From: Natronomonas pharaonis DSM 2160 | GTDB taxonomy: Archaea; Halobacteriota; Halobacteria; Halobacteriales; Haloarculaceae | Assembly: GCF_000026045.1 (NCBI RefSeq) | Contig: NC_007426.1 | Span: forward strand, 2,531,222-2,595,221 | Direction of reading: 5' to 3' | DNA length: 64,000 nucleotides | Part shown: positions 32,003-40,576 of the stretch, piece after piece | How the letters are laid out: each line of letters opens with the position of its first letter | Numbering within the stretch: the first letter of the stretch is position 1 | Translations under genes and position numbers: made by a program | The notes under the pieces: generated by a model | What the model was told of the DNA's origin: nothing | The model's database searches: none | What the model saw: only the letters and a program-made list of their open reading frames with translations

Positions 32003-32659
32003 CTACGAGAGCGACCGGACGTTCGAAAGCAAGAAGCCGGCGAAGGCGATGCGGAGCAGGAGGTCGATATACTGGTTTGCGACCGTCCCGGTGAAGGGGT
32101 CAAAGAGCCCCAGTAGCTCAAGCTGGGAATAGACGATGAGCATTCCCATCAGGAGGACAAGCAGGTTCCGCGCTTTCCAGTAGAGCAACCGTCGGCGGTC
32201 GTTCTGTTGGCTGGCGGTCCGCCAGACCGGGCCGAACAGGATGGCGGTAACCACGAGGTAGCCGGCGACGACGACCAGCCCGGCGACGGTGCTGACGGTC
32301 CCCTCAGTGAGGGTCGCAACGACGAACGATGTCCGCATCACCACCGGCGCGCCGACGAGCACGACGAGCATCCGGCGGGAGCTACCCGCCAGCACGCCGA
32401 CGAAGCCGACAAGCACCGGGTATGCGATGAAGTCATCGACGGCGTTCGGCAACTCGATAGAGCCGGCCCAGATATCGAGGTGGCCGATGCCGGCGGCATC
32501 AAGCGTCGAGGAGGCCGCCGACAGCAGCACCAGCGCGACGAGCGGATAACAGTATTTTCGAAGTTCCGTCGGCTGCCGGCGCGTCCACGCCCAGAAGACG
32601 GCTCCCGAGACGAGAAAGATAGCCGCCGACACCAGATACAGCGTCGTGTCCGGAATCAT
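32003..32659 (-). CDS. Opsin-like seven-span membrane protein without retinal lysine
   Basis: This 218-aa protein has about seven hydrophobic helices. The third-helix region VDDFIAYPVLVGFVGVL aligns with the YADWLFTTPLLLLDL segment of bacteriorhodopsin, and LVGAPVVMRTSFVVATLT with its helix D. The last helix, YIDLLLRIAFAGFLLSN, matches the LDVSAKVGFGLILL helix. The aspartate (D199) is kept, but arginine (R203) stands at the Schiff-base lysine position. D75 corresponds to the proton acceptor. Retinal could not bind in the usual way. A Bat-type HTH gene lies upstream on the same strand. Confidence 0.65.
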   Translation of the reverse strand: MIPDTTLYLVSAAIFLVSGAVFWAWTRRQPTELRKYCYPLVALVLLSAASSTLDAAGIGHLDIWAGSIELPNAVDDFIAYPVLVGFVGVLAGSSRRMLVVLVGAPVVMRTSFVVATLTEGTVSTVAGLVVVAGYLVVTAILFGPVWRTASQQNDRRRLLYWKARNLLVLLMGMLIVYSQLELLGLFDPFTGTVANQYIDLLLRIAFAGFLLSNVRSLS

Positions 32660-32865
32660 CGGTTACGTCGGTTGGGTTGACCGCCGCTGTCTGGCACTTC
32701 CCCGGAACGGCCCCACCGCGTCGTGCCGTCTGTCGGACGACACCCGCTCGCTGGCGTGTTCATTGTATGGCTGTGTGTACCATACATCATAATAAAACGA
32801 TTGTGCTCCACCCAACGCTGGAAAATCAGACGCGCGTTTCTCAGGGTTTTTCGCGCCGGTTCGGG

Positions 32866-33552
32866 CTACCGGTCGACGTACTCTTTTGCCAGCCACGCCT
32901 CGGCGCGCCGGAGGCGGTAGGTCAGCGTCGACCCCGGAATGCCGAGGTCGTCAGCGAGGTCGTAGGCCTCTGTCTCCCGCGGCGTCTCGTAGTAGCCGGC
33001 CTCGACGGCCGCCGCAAGCGCGTCGGCCTGCTCCGGCGGGAGGGCATCATCGGCCGCCGGGTCAGGGTCGGAGACGCGCTCGAAGGTGACATCCGCATCG
33101 GCAACAGCACGGACGTCTTCGATGAACGGCGAGATGTCACCGTCGGGCGCGAGCACGCGCCACCGCTGGCTCCGCTCGCGCCACGTCTCGTCGATGACGA
33201 CGCCCTCGCCGAAGTGTTCGCGGGCGAGATGCGGTACTGAATCACAGTCCGGGGCCCGCTCCCAATAGGAGTACAACACGAGCGAGCTGTCGGTCCGGTC
33301 GAGCACCGTCGTCTCCCAGTCGCCGGCACAGCCGTCACGGACCAGACAGTCGGTGAAGTAGCGTGCGCCCGCCATATCCGCGAGCGAATCGAGGACCACG
33401 GCAGGACCCTGAGCGTGGTCGACCCGCCAGAGACTCGACTCGGTGACATGGCAGGCAGCCGACCGGAGCCGCGCGGCGGGGTGGTCAGCCAGCAGGTCAG
33501 CGACCGGGTTCACGCCGGGTTCGTGTGTGACGACGAAGACGACCTCGCGCAT
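32866..33552 (-). CDS. Bacterio-opsin-activator-type HTH regulator
   Basis: This 228-aa protein has a C-terminal HTH_10 domain: LPPEQADALAAAVEAGYYETPRET is its signature, followed by YDLADDLGIPGSTLTYRLRRAEAWL. The N-terminal 160 residues are a mixed alpha/beta sensor-like domain of the type found in haloarchaeal Bat homologues. ATG at 33552 gives MREVVFVVTHEPG. The opsin-like gene begins 207 bp downstream on the same strand, recalling the bat-bop pairing, although the HTH_10 family is large and used for many targets. Confidence 0.85.
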   Translation of the reverse strand: MREVVFVVTHEPGVNPVADLLADHPAARLRSAACHVTESSLWRVDHAQGPAVVLDSLADMAGARYFTDCLVRDGCAGDWETTVLDRTDSSLVLYSYWERAPDCDSVPHLAREHFGEGVVIDETWRERSQRWRVLAPDGDISPFIEDVRAVADADVTFERVSDPDPAADDALPPEQADALAAAVEAGYYETPRETEAYDLADDLGIPGSTLTYRLRRAEAWLAKEYVDR

Positions 33553-33584
33553 AGTTGTTGAGAGGAGTCCCGGCGGCAAGACGG

Positions 33585-34274
33585 CTACGGCTGGAAGACA
33601 GCCGCCCGGTCGTCGGTCTCGACGCCGTGTTCGGCATCCGCCGGTGCCGGCGGGCCGTCCTCGTAGCGCGACGCAAGGCTGGCGAGCAACGCCTCGCGGA
33701 CGCAGGCGCGGACCGCTGCACCGACTTCGGTCGCGCTGCCGGCGAACGGCTCGGGCGTGTCGCCGGACGGACAACCGACAGCGACGGCGTCGCTCGTCGT
33801 GCCGGTACAGCCGGCGACCGCCGACAGCGTCGCGGTTTTGGCCTCGACAGCCGTCGCCAGCAGGCCGGCCAACCCCCCATCGGAAAGCGGCCGTCTCGTG
33901 CCGACGACGATGTTGACAGTCCCCGGTCGCCACTCGCGGTCGGCCCCGTCGGTTCGTCCGTCGTCGGCCGACGCCGCCATCGGCAACGTCGCCGGGTTCG
34001 ATAGCCCGGCGGTCACGACAGCGACGACGGGGCCGAGACGGCCGCCGCGGGCGTGCTGCTGGTTGACCCCGGTCAGCAGCGTCGGCCCCGCCGGTGGCTC
34101 ACCAAGCCGTTCGGCGGCGTATGCATCGAGGTCGGTCCGCCCAAACCCGTCGGGAACCGTGAGGTTGTGGGCAGCATCAGCGACAGTGTAGCCGCCGTCG
34201 AACCCGTTCGAAAGCCACCGCGTGCCGGGCTCCCGAACCGTCAGTCGGTCGCTGGTTCGCTCGAAGTCGAACAT
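33585..34274 (-). CDS. cbiZ: Adenosylcobinamide amidohydrolase CbiZ
   Basis: This 229-aa enzyme removes the side chain of imported cobinamides so that they can be salvaged. LLTGVNQQHARGG, VAVVTAGLSNPATLP and TVNIVVGTRRPLSDGGLAGLLATAVEAKTATL are typical of CbiZ. The ATG at 34274 shares its A with the TGA of cobD (TGATG), so translation is coupled. The last gene of the cobalamin operon. Salvage by CbiZ is known in archaea lacking CobU. Confidence 0.9.
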   Translation of the reverse strand: MFDFERTSDRLTVREPGTRWLSNGFDGGYTVADAAHNLTVPDGFGRTDLDAYAAERLGEPPAGPTLLTGVNQQHARGGRLGPVVAVVTAGLSNPATLPMAASADDGRTDGADREWRPGTVNIVVGTRRPLSDGGLAGLLATAVEAKTATLSAVAGCTGTTSDAVAVGCPSGDTPEPFAGSATEVGAAVRACVREALLASLASRYEDGPPAPADAEHGVETDDRAAVFQP

Positions 34275-35287
34275 CACAGCACCACATCGAGCGTCTCACA
34301 GAGCGTCTCGGTCGCCTCGCGGGTCCGGACCGCGATGCGGACGTGTCGGTCGAGCCCCCGGAAGGTCGTCGCGTCCCGGAGGACGACGCCGTGCTCCCGG
34401 CAGGCAGCCAGCAGGCCATCCGGCGGCCCGCCGACATCACAGAGCAGGAACGGCGCTTCGGAGGGAAACACCTCGAACCCATGCGCAGCGAGTCGGTCCC
34501 GGAGGTGGGCGCGCTCGCGGTCGATTCGGCGGCGCGTGTCGGAGACAAACGCCGTATCGGCCATCGCGTGTGCGCCGACCGCCGCCGCCGGGCCGCCCAG
34601 CGACCACGCGGGGCGGGCGGTCTGAAGGCGGTCGCCGAGTTCGCCGGTCGCGACCGCAAAGCCGGCGCGCAGTCCGGGCAGGCCGAACAGCTTCGTCAGC
34701 GAGCGAGCGACGACCACACCCTCACGGCCGGCCAGCGACGCACGGTCGGTAAAGCCGAGGAACGCTTCGTCGGCCAACAGAACGGTGCCGACCTCGGCAC
34801 ATCGGTCAGCGAACGCCCGGAGCGTGTCGGCGTCGTAACAGTCGCCGGTCGGGTTGTTGGGTGTGCAGACGACCGCCATCGCATACTCCTCCGGCGACCG
34901 GTCAAGAAGCGTTCCGTAGTCGACAATATCCGGTTCGCCACCCGCGAGCCTGACCTCCCGGGCGTACTCGCCGAACGACGGCGCGGGCACGAGTACGCGG
35001 TCGCCGGGACCGACCACCGTTCCGATTGCCAGCCGCATCGCGGCCAGTCCGCCCGCAGTCGGGACGACGTCGTCGGCCGCACAGCCGACGTAGTCGGCGG
35101 CAGCAGCCCGGTACTCGGGGTAGCTGTCGTTCGGATACGAACGGGCGTCCGCGAACGCCTCCCGGTAGACCGCCCGGCAGCCGTCAGGGACCTCCGGGTT
35201 GATGTTCGCGCTCAGGTCGAGCACGTCGGGGTCGTCGCTGGAGCCGTGCGGCACACGGTCGACAGCGTCGATGCTATCGGGGTCCAT
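34274..35287 (-). CDS. cobD: Threonine-phosphate decarboxylase / histidinol-phosphate-type aminotransferase (CobD)
   Basis: This 337-aa fold-type I PLP enzyme makes aminopropanol phosphate for cobalamin. LDLSANINPEVPDG, VVCTPNNPTGDCYD and RSLTKLFGLPGLRAGFA (PLP lysine in SLTK) are clear. It resembles HisC, and the cobalamin operon gives the specificity. It starts inside the cobY tail (14-bp overlap) and ends in the cbiZ start. Confidence 0.9.
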   Translation of the reverse strand: MDPDSIDAVDRVPHGSSDDPDVLDLSANINPEVPDGCRAVYREAFADARSYPNDSYPEYRAAAADYVGCAADDVVPTAGGLAAMRLAIGTVVGPGDRVLVPAPSFGEYAREVRLAGGEPDIVDYGTLLDRSPEEYAMAVVCTPNNPTGDCYDADTLRAFADRCAEVGTVLLADEAFLGFTDRASLAGREGVVVARSLTKLFGLPGLRAGFAVATGELGDRLQTARPAWSLGGPAAAVGAHAMADTAFVSDTRRRIDRERAHLRDRLAAHGFEVFPSEAPFLLCDVGGPPDGLLAACREHGVVLRDATTFRGLDRHVRIAVRTREATETLCETLDVVL

Positions 35288-35867
35288 CGGACGACACCTC
35301 CCGCGGAAGCCCGGCGGCCAGCCGGTCGGCGATGGCGAGGTCGTCCGGGCGGTTGACGTTGACCGCCAGCCGGGCGTCGTGGCTCACCCGAACTGTCTCG
35401 GCGTCGTCCGCACCGACGACGTTCACGCCGGTCGGAGCGACCGCGACACCCTCGTGGTCGCGCTCCGTGTCAACGCTCACGCCCAGCTGGCGTTTGAGCG
35501 CCGATGGCACACAGAGCGTCACCGATGGCCCCTCGTAGGCCTCCCGGAGCCGGTCGAGCGGGCCGGGGGCAAGCAGCGGTACGTCGGCGGCAACGGTTAC
35601 GACCGGCGTCCCGACGCGGTCGATGGCGTCGGTCAGGTCGGCGACGTAGCCGTCGCCGTCCGTCTCGATGAGTGGTACCCGACCATCGAGATGGGCGGCG
35701 GTATCGGGGGCGTGGGGAGACGTGACGGCAGCCACCGTATCGAAGCCGCTGGCTGTCACCGCGTCGATGACGCGGTCGACCATCGGAACCCCATCAACAG
35801 CGACGAGCGGTTTTTCACCGCGGTCGAGTCGGCTGCCACGGCCGCCGCACATCACCAGAGCGTCCAT
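35274..35867 (-). CDS. cobY: Adenosylcobinamide-phosphate guanylyltransferase CobY
   Basis: This 197-aa nucleotidyltransferase activates adenosylcobinamide phosphate with GTP. MDALVMCGGRGSRLDRGEKPLV carries the GGxGxR signature of the NTP-transferase fold, VTVAADVPLLAP the metal-binding aspartate and VNVNRPDDLAIA the end of the domain. CobY is the archaeal replacement for bacterial CobU. It overlaps both neighbours by 14-16 bp. Confidence 0.92.
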   Translation of the reverse strand: MDALVMCGGRGSRLDRGEKPLVAVDGVPMVDRVIDAVTASGFDTVAAVTSPHAPDTAAHLDGRVPLIETDGDGYVADLTDAIDRVGTPVVTVAADVPLLAPGPLDRLREAYEGPSVTLCVPSALKRQLGVSVDTERDHEGVAVAPTGVNVVGADDAETVRVSHDARLAVNVNRPDDLAIADRLAAGLPREVSSDGPR

Positions 35868-36601
35868 GCGACCACCCCCAGATGGAGCCCGGCGACTCGC
35901 GCGAGCTCGTTTGTCGCGCCGAAGATATCGCCGGAGACGCCGCCGAGTTGCTCGTCGGCCCAGTCGACAAGCACGACAGCCACGAGCGGGCCGGCAAGGA
36001 CCGCCGCGAGCGTCGCGGGGAGAACGGCGACGGCAGCCGGAACGGCCGCAAGCGCCGGCACGACGAGCATCTCGGAATCGAGGACGGTGGTGAACTGCGA
36101 CCCCATGCCCTCGTGGCCGGCGGTCCCGAGACAGCCGACAGTCGCCATGCCGAGTTTCGCGCCGACCTCAGCGGCGATGACGACGGTGACGGCGACCGCA
36201 AGCGGCGCGGTCGAAAGCGCAAGCGCCGCGAGCACAAGCCCGAGGAAGACGACAGCGACCGCGACAATCGCGCCGACGCCGGTATCGGTGTCTTTCAACG
36301 CCGCCCGCTTGGACGACGGGCCGTGAGCGGCGACCGCATCGCCGAGGTCGGCCACGCCGTCGAAATGCGGGATGCCAACGACGACAGCAAGCGCCAGCAG
36401 GTAGGCGAACGCGACCGTCGCCGAGGGGGCCGGCAGGAAGAACGGCAACGCGACCAGCGCGCCGATGAGATAGCCGACAAGCGGGAACGCGACGGGGAGC
36501 GTCCGGAACCGTTCCCAGTCGGCTTCGCCGGAGTCGACCGGCAGCCGGGAGAGGAACGCGACGCCGCCGCGGAGACCGCCCACGAGGTCGTTTACAGCCA
36601 C
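35852..36601 (-). CDS. cobS: Adenosylcobinamide-GDP ribazoletransferase (cobalamin synthase)
   Basis: This 249-aa polytopic membrane enzyme joins adenosylcobinamide-GDP with alpha-ribazole. FLSRLPVDSGEADWERF, FPLVGYLIGALVALPFFLP, GIPHFDGVADLGDAVAAHG with the conserved acidic site and KDTDTGVGAIVAVAVVF are signatures. It starts at GTG 36601, inside the cbiB tail, since no ATG is in reach. About six membrane spans are visible. Confidence 0.92.
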   Translation of the reverse strand: MAVNDLVGGLRGGVAFLSRLPVDSGEADWERFRTLPVAFPLVGYLIGALVALPFFLPAPSATVAFAYLLALAVVVGIPHFDGVADLGDAVAAHGPSSKRAALKDTDTGVGAIVAVAVVFLGLVLAALALSTAPLAVAVTVVIAAEVGAKLGMATVGCLGTAGHEGMGSQFTTVLDSEMLVVPALAAVPAAVAVLPATLAAVLAGPLVAVVLVDWADEQLGGVSGDIFGATNELARVAGLHLGVVAWTLW

Positions 36602-37506
36602 TGTACCACCCCAACGAGGGCGGCAATCACGTAGGCAGCGATGCCAGCCCGTCGTGTCGCCGAGAGCGCCCGCTGGCCGTCGGCGGCCGCCGGCAGCGAG
36701 GCGAGTTCGTTGAGCCGGTAGCTGTCGGGCTTTTCGAGCCGGACGTTCAGCGCGGCGGCGAGCGTTCCCATCGGCCACCCGGCGTTCGGGGACGCCGGCT
36801 TATCAGCGTACCGCCGCGCCCGCACGGGCGCATCCGGGTCGGCGGCCGCCGGGCCCAAAAGCGCCGCCGAGAGTCGCGCGGGCACGAACATCATGAGGTC
36901 GTCGAGGCGGGCGCTTGCCCACCCGAACCGGCCGGGGTAGCCGAACATCGAATCCATCGTGTTGACGGCCTTGAACGCCGCGGCCGCAGCCGCAGCCGCG
37001 GGCAGCGAGACAAACGAGAGGACGACAAACGCCGAAAGCGGACCGACAAGTCCGTCAGAGAGGTTTTCAGCGAGGCTCTCGACGGCCGCACTCCGGAGCA
37101 GCGGCGGCGAAAGCGACGCCGCATCCCGGCCGGCAAGCGCCGGCAATGCCGCCTTCGCTGCCGCCGGGTCGTTGTCGCTGGCTTCGATAACGTCCGCCGC
37201 GCTGGACAGAAGTAGCCGGAGGCTCGTCGTCGTCCAGAGGACGAGTCCCGCGGTCACGGCGGCAGCGGCCGCTCCGAGCGCCGCTGCGGCGGCCACGGTG
37301 AGGTAAGCGACGCCGGCTGCCGCCGCTGGCACACCGACAGCCGCGACCGTCCCTGCGAGCGCTGGCCACGAAAACGACCGCTCGCCAAGCGGCGCGACCG
37401 CTCGCCCGAGCAGCGCGACCGGATGGATGCGGGCGGGGGGCTCGCCGACGAGTGCCTCCAGTGCCGCCGCAACGGCGACCGCCAGCAAGAGCCCGCTTCC
37501 GTTCAT
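36592..37506 (-). CDS. cbiB: Adenosylcobinamide-phosphate synthase CbiB
   Basis: This 304-aa membrane enzyme attaches aminopropanol phosphate to cobyric acid. GEPPARIHPVALLGRAV near the start, AAVESLAENLSDGLVGPL, NTMDSMFGYPGRFGWASARLDD and ASPNAGWPMGTLAAALNV are highly conserved in CbiB. It overlaps the upstream HAD gene by 4 bp (ATGA) and the cobS start by 10 bp. Confidence 0.93.
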   Translation of the reverse strand: MNGSGLLLAVAVAAALEALVGEPPARIHPVALLGRAVAPLGERSFSWPALAGTVAAVGVPAAAAGVAYLTVAAAAALGAAAAAVTAGLVLWTTTSLRLLLSSAADVIEASDNDPAAAKAALPALAGRDAASLSPPLLRSAAVESLAENLSDGLVGPLSAFVVLSFVSLPAAAAAAAAFKAVNTMDSMFGYPGRFGWASARLDDLMMFVPARLSAALLGPAAADPDAPVRARRYADKPASPNAGWPMGTLAAALNVRLEKPDSYRLNELASLPAAADGQRALSATRRAGIAAYVIAALVGVVQWL

Positions 37507-38123
37507 TCGTCGGCGTCCAGTTGCTCCGGCAGCGCCGACAGCGGGGTGTCGCTGACATCGACGAACCGGCCGCCGACGGCCTCGATACCGCCGTCAGTGT
37601 CGGGGTCGTCGCCGACGAAAACGATATCTTCGACCGCGACCCCGAGCGCATCAGCGAGTTCGCCGAAGCTGTTCGGGTGGGGTTTTCGCCAGCCACAGCC
37701 GACGCTCGTGACGACGGCATCGAAGGTACCGCGGAGGTCGGCGCGAACGAGCGTCCGACCGACAAGTTCGGGCACACTACAGTTCGAGCAGAGACCGACC
37801 GGGCCGCGTTCGCTGGCAGCCGCAAGTGCTGCCGACACACCGGGCCGGACCCGAACGTCGGGGTCGAACGCTGCGACGACGGCACGGCGGGCAGCGTTGT
37901 TCGTCACCTCGACATCGTGGGCGGCGAGCACGGCAGCGACGTGAGCCGGCAGCGGCACTTCGGCACCCTCCGGCGCGTCGGTGTGCTGCTCGCGATATGC
38001 GGCCCCGAACGCCGACGGCACCGCGACACCGCGGGCCTCAAGTTCGGCTGCAACCGCCTCTGCGGGGTCGGCTGGCGTGTCAACATCGACGAGCGTTCCG
38101 AACAAATCGAAAGCGACTGCCAC
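37503..38123 (-). CDS. HAD-family phosphatase leading the cobalamin operon
   Basis: This 206-aa HAD hydrolase has the nucleophile motif FDLFGTLVD, LCSNCS as motif II, a KPHP lysine motif III and VGDDPDTDGGI as motif IV. It is the first gene of the HAD-cbiB-cobS-cobY-cobD-cbiZ operon and is translationally coupled to cbiB. No classical alpha-ribazole-phosphate phosphatase (CobC/CobZ) is present here, so this enzyme could supply a dephosphorylation step. That is inference; HAD substrates are hard to predict. Confidence 0.85.
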   Translation of the reverse strand: MAVAFDLFGTLVDVDTPADPAEAVAAELEARGVAVPSAFGAAYREQHTDAPEGAEVPLPAHVAAVLAAHDVEVTNNAARRAVVAAFDPDVRVRPGVSAALAAASERGPVGLCSNCSVPELVGRTLVRADLRGTFDAVVTSVGCGWRKPHPNSFGELADALGVAVEDIVFVGDDPDTDGGIEAVGGRFVDVSDTPLSALPEQLDADE

Positions 38124-38258
38124 ACCGGGGGTTCGGCGGGTATCGACTTCAACCTCGCGGGTCCGGGCTGCGGAGAAAAGGGGGGTCGGGCCCCCAGTAA
38201 CGGATTCGTCCCCGAATGCGACGACGCCGTGCCGAGCAGTCGGGCGCTGGCAGGGATG

Positions 38259-38390
38259 TCAGCGGTAGTCGGTCGGTGCCAGCACCCACGCGGAGAAAAC
38301 GCGGGGTGGTTCATAACTGTACTCGCGAACGTATTCGCTCAGCGTCGCCTGGAAGAAAGCCAGCGTGTCAATCGGCCGAGCCGGAGCCAC
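38259..38390 (-). CDS. Possible short protein (43 aa) after the radical SAM gene
   Basis: A GTG-started frame overlapping the end of the radical SAM gene by 23 bp reads VAPARPIDTLAFFQATLSEY to VLAPTDYR. It contains a plausible amphipathic helix and an aromatic strand (RVFSAWVLAP). The gene density and the coupled position support coding, but the frame is short and lies over a GC-rich spacer, so it may be spurious. Confidence 0.3.
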   Translation of the reverse strand: MAPARPIDTLAFFQATLSEYVREYSYEPPRVFSAWVLAPTDYR

Positions 38391-40086
38391 CGGTAACACA
38401 GAACGTCCCGAGGTCAGGACCGTCGTCGAGGTTCGGAACCGTCTCGTGGGGGCGGTCGACAAAGAGGTTGCCCGCCCGCTGTTTGCCGATGCCGGGCAGC
38501 GCCCGGAGTTCGTCCATCGAGGCGGCGTTGATATCTAGTGGATACGGAACGCCGGAGACGGACCGGTAGCCGTGGTCGGTGACCGCGACATCGACCGTCC
38601 GGCCGAGTTCGCGTTCGCCCGGCAGCGCGACAAGCAGCGCGTAGGTGCCGAGCTGGCGGCCGAAGGTCCGGCCGTCTTCGTGGTATTCGAGATAGACGTT
38701 CGGCAGCACGGTTCCGGGCGGAGCGACCCGTTGGAGCATCGGGTTGTCGATTTCTTCGCGGACCGCCTGCTTGTACGTCTTGAACTGCTGTTTGTGGTCG
38801 TGGGCGATGTCGGCACCCGTCTCGGCCATCTCGGTACCCTCGAAGGCCATCACCTGCCGGATGTTGATACGGCGAAGCATGAGCCCCTCGTCGTAGACGT
38901 CCTGTAGGAACTGTTTGTTGTGCTCAAACGTCTCGGCGCGTTCGCCCTCGAGGCCGTGGACGAGGTTGATACCCGGCAGCAGCTTCGGCAGCCGGTCGGC
39001 GTTGGCGTCGACCGAGGGGCCGCTTCCCGGCGCTTCGCCGGGTCGCCAGCCGCCGGCTTCGTTGACGATGCGAACCGCTTCAAGACACTCCTCGGCGCTG
39101 ACAAGCAGGTTGTTCTTTTCGCGGACGACCGGGTCGGCAGACTCCAGCCCGAAGGCGGCGGTGTCGCCGGGCGTGTTGTGCTCGGCGATGACGCGGATTC
39201 CCTCACGGGACTTTTCGGGGTAGTCCGTGATTGTCACGGGGTTCATGTTGTCGAGATGGAGCGTCCCGAGGTCGGGGACGACATCACGGATACCGCCGTA
39301 GAGCTCTCGGAGTGCGTCGGGGTTGGGGGCCTCGCCGTCGCCGCCGTAGGCGAGGATGTCCGCCTGCCGGCCGAGCCGGAAGTGACGAACACCGTGGTCG
39401 GCGAGGCCACCGACCTCGCTGACGACGGAATCGGGGGTCCGGAACGTCGGGTCGCCGTACATCGGCTCGGTACAGAATGAACACCGATACGGACAGCCGC
39501 GGGACGTCTCCAGTTCGCAGATGAGGTAGTCGGGGTGGTCCGGATGCTGCTCGACGATGAATGCCCCCTTGCGTGCCCATCGGTCGAGTTCCTCGTTGTC
39601 CCGGTAGCGGTCTTCGAACCCCTCTAGGCCACCGTGGAGAAGGTCGTAGACGGCGGCCTCGATGTCGGCCAGCGCGAGGAAGTCGTAATCGAGGTTCTGC
39701 CGTTTCGTCTCGGTTGCGCCCTCGTTTGCCTCGCCGACCCCGAAGCGGACGGGGCCGCCCATCACGCTGACGCCCTCAGCGGTCCAAGCGAGCTTCCGGA
39801 CCTCATCCGGTTCGGCGGGCGTGCCGCCGACGTACTTTCCGGGGACAGTCATCCCGCCGACGTAGACAAAGAGGTCGGCATCGGCGACATCCTCCCACAG
39901 TCGGCGGCTCTCGCGTAGCTCGTCGATGGTGTGGTAGGTAATAGAGTCAGGGTCGACACCGGCGTCGACCGCCGCGCCGGCAGCAAAGCGCGGGTACGTC
40001 GAGATGTACGGCGGGACGCCGAAGTGGGCCGGCTCGTCGACGTAGCCGTCGACGATAGTGACATCGAGATCCGCCGGGTCCTGCAT
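38368..40086 (-). CDS. Radical SAM protein with C-terminal helix-hairpin-helix
   Basis: This 572-aa protein has an N-terminal domain of the methylthiotransferase/B12-binding type (DLFVYVGGMTVPGKYVGG). The 4Fe-4S motif is TSRGCPYRCSFCTEP (CxxxCxxC), followed by a barrel with LDNMNPVTITDYPEKS and GINLVHGLEGERAETFEHNK. The C terminus ends with LDINAASMDELRALPGIGKQRAG, a helix-hairpin-helix that usually binds nucleic acid. It therefore probably modifies RNA or DNA, but the product is not known. No tight operon partner upstream. Confidence 0.85.
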   Translation of the reverse strand: MQDPADLDVTIVDGYVDEPAHFGVPPYISTYPRFAAGAAVDAGVDPDSITYHTIDELRESRRLWEDVADADLFVYVGGMTVPGKYVGGTPAEPDEVRKLAWTAEGVSVMGGPVRFGVGEANEGATETKRQNLDYDFLALADIEAAVYDLLHGGLEGFEDRYRDNEELDRWARKGAFIVEQHPDHPDYLICELETSRGCPYRCSFCTEPMYGDPTFRTPDSVVSEVGGLADHGVRHFRLGRQADILAYGGDGEAPNPDALRELYGGIRDVVPDLGTLHLDNMNPVTITDYPEKSREGIRVIAEHNTPGDTAAFGLESADPVVREKNNLLVSAEECLEAVRIVNEAGGWRPGEAPGSGPSVDANADRLPKLLPGINLVHGLEGERAETFEHNKQFLQDVYDEGLMLRRINIRQVMAFEGTEMAETGADIAHDHKQQFKTYKQAVREEIDNPMLQRVAPPGTVLPNVYLEYHEDGRTFGRQLGTYALLVALPGERELGRTVDVAVTDHGYRSVSGVPYPLDINAASMDELRALPGIGKQRAGNLFVDRPHETVPNLDDGPDLGTFCVTGGSGSAD

Positions 40087-40140
40087 ATCCGGCGGGAGGG
40101 GATGGAGCGATAAAACGGATGCGGTCAGCGTTCGTGCCAG

Positions 40141-40320
40141 TCAGGCACTCGGCGCACCGCTTTGACCGAGCGTGAAGGTGTAAATCAGCGCGATGACGGC
40201 GAGCCCAACCGCGCCAGCGCCGGCCATCACGATGTCGCCCCAGGACAGCACGTAGCCGAAGAAGGCGCCGATGAACAGTCCGAAGCCGAGCATGCCAGCC
40301 AGTCCGAGTTTGTCGACCAT
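40141..40320 (-). CDS. Small two-span membrane protein (59 aa)
   Basis: MVDKLGLAGMLGFGLFIGAF starts a 59-aa protein with two helices (about residues 8-25 and 30-50) and a short polar tail GQSGAPSA. The glycine-rich helices suggest tight packing. The function is unknown. It is on the minus strand, 54 bp upstream of the radical SAM start. Confidence 0.65.
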   Translation of the reverse strand: MVDKLGLAGMLGFGLFIGAFFGYVLSWGDIVMAGAGAVGLAVIALIYTFTLGQSGAPSA

Positions 40321-40417
40321 ACCGGCCGTTTCGGCGTTCGGGTATTATAGATTTCGTCTTCCGGAGCCTCAGGGGGCCGTCGGGGCATTGATTAGCGCCT
40401 CGGCCGTATACGGCTGT

Positions 40418-40576
40418 ATGCCGAAGACCCTCGAAGTCGTCTGCAACCGCGAGGCCTGCGACCTTGACATGATGGAGCTCCATTACCGATACTCGATGCC
40501 GGATGATACCGGCGTCTCGGATTTCGTCTGCCCCTACTGCGGGGAAGCAAACGGACTGGAGGCCATCGAGCCATGA
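40418..40576 (+). CDS. Small zinc-ribbon protein (52 aa)
   Basis: A 52-aa protein with MPKTLEVVCNREACDLDMMELHY and a C-terminal CPYCG knuckle (DFVCPYCGEANGLE). Two earlier cysteines (VCNREAC) complete a four-cysteine zinc site. It overlaps the following Hsp20 gene by 4 bp (ATGA), so the two are made together. Function unknown; probably nucleic-acid or protein binding. Confidence 0.75.
   Translation: MPKTLEVVCNREACDLDMMELHYRYSMPDDTGVSDFVCPYCGEANGLEAIEP

Noticed and set aside
38124..38258. Possible cobalamin riboswitch before the cobalamin operon
   Set aside because: The upstream region has only a GC-rich stem and no B12-box sequence; cobalamin riboswitches are not expected in haloarchaea.
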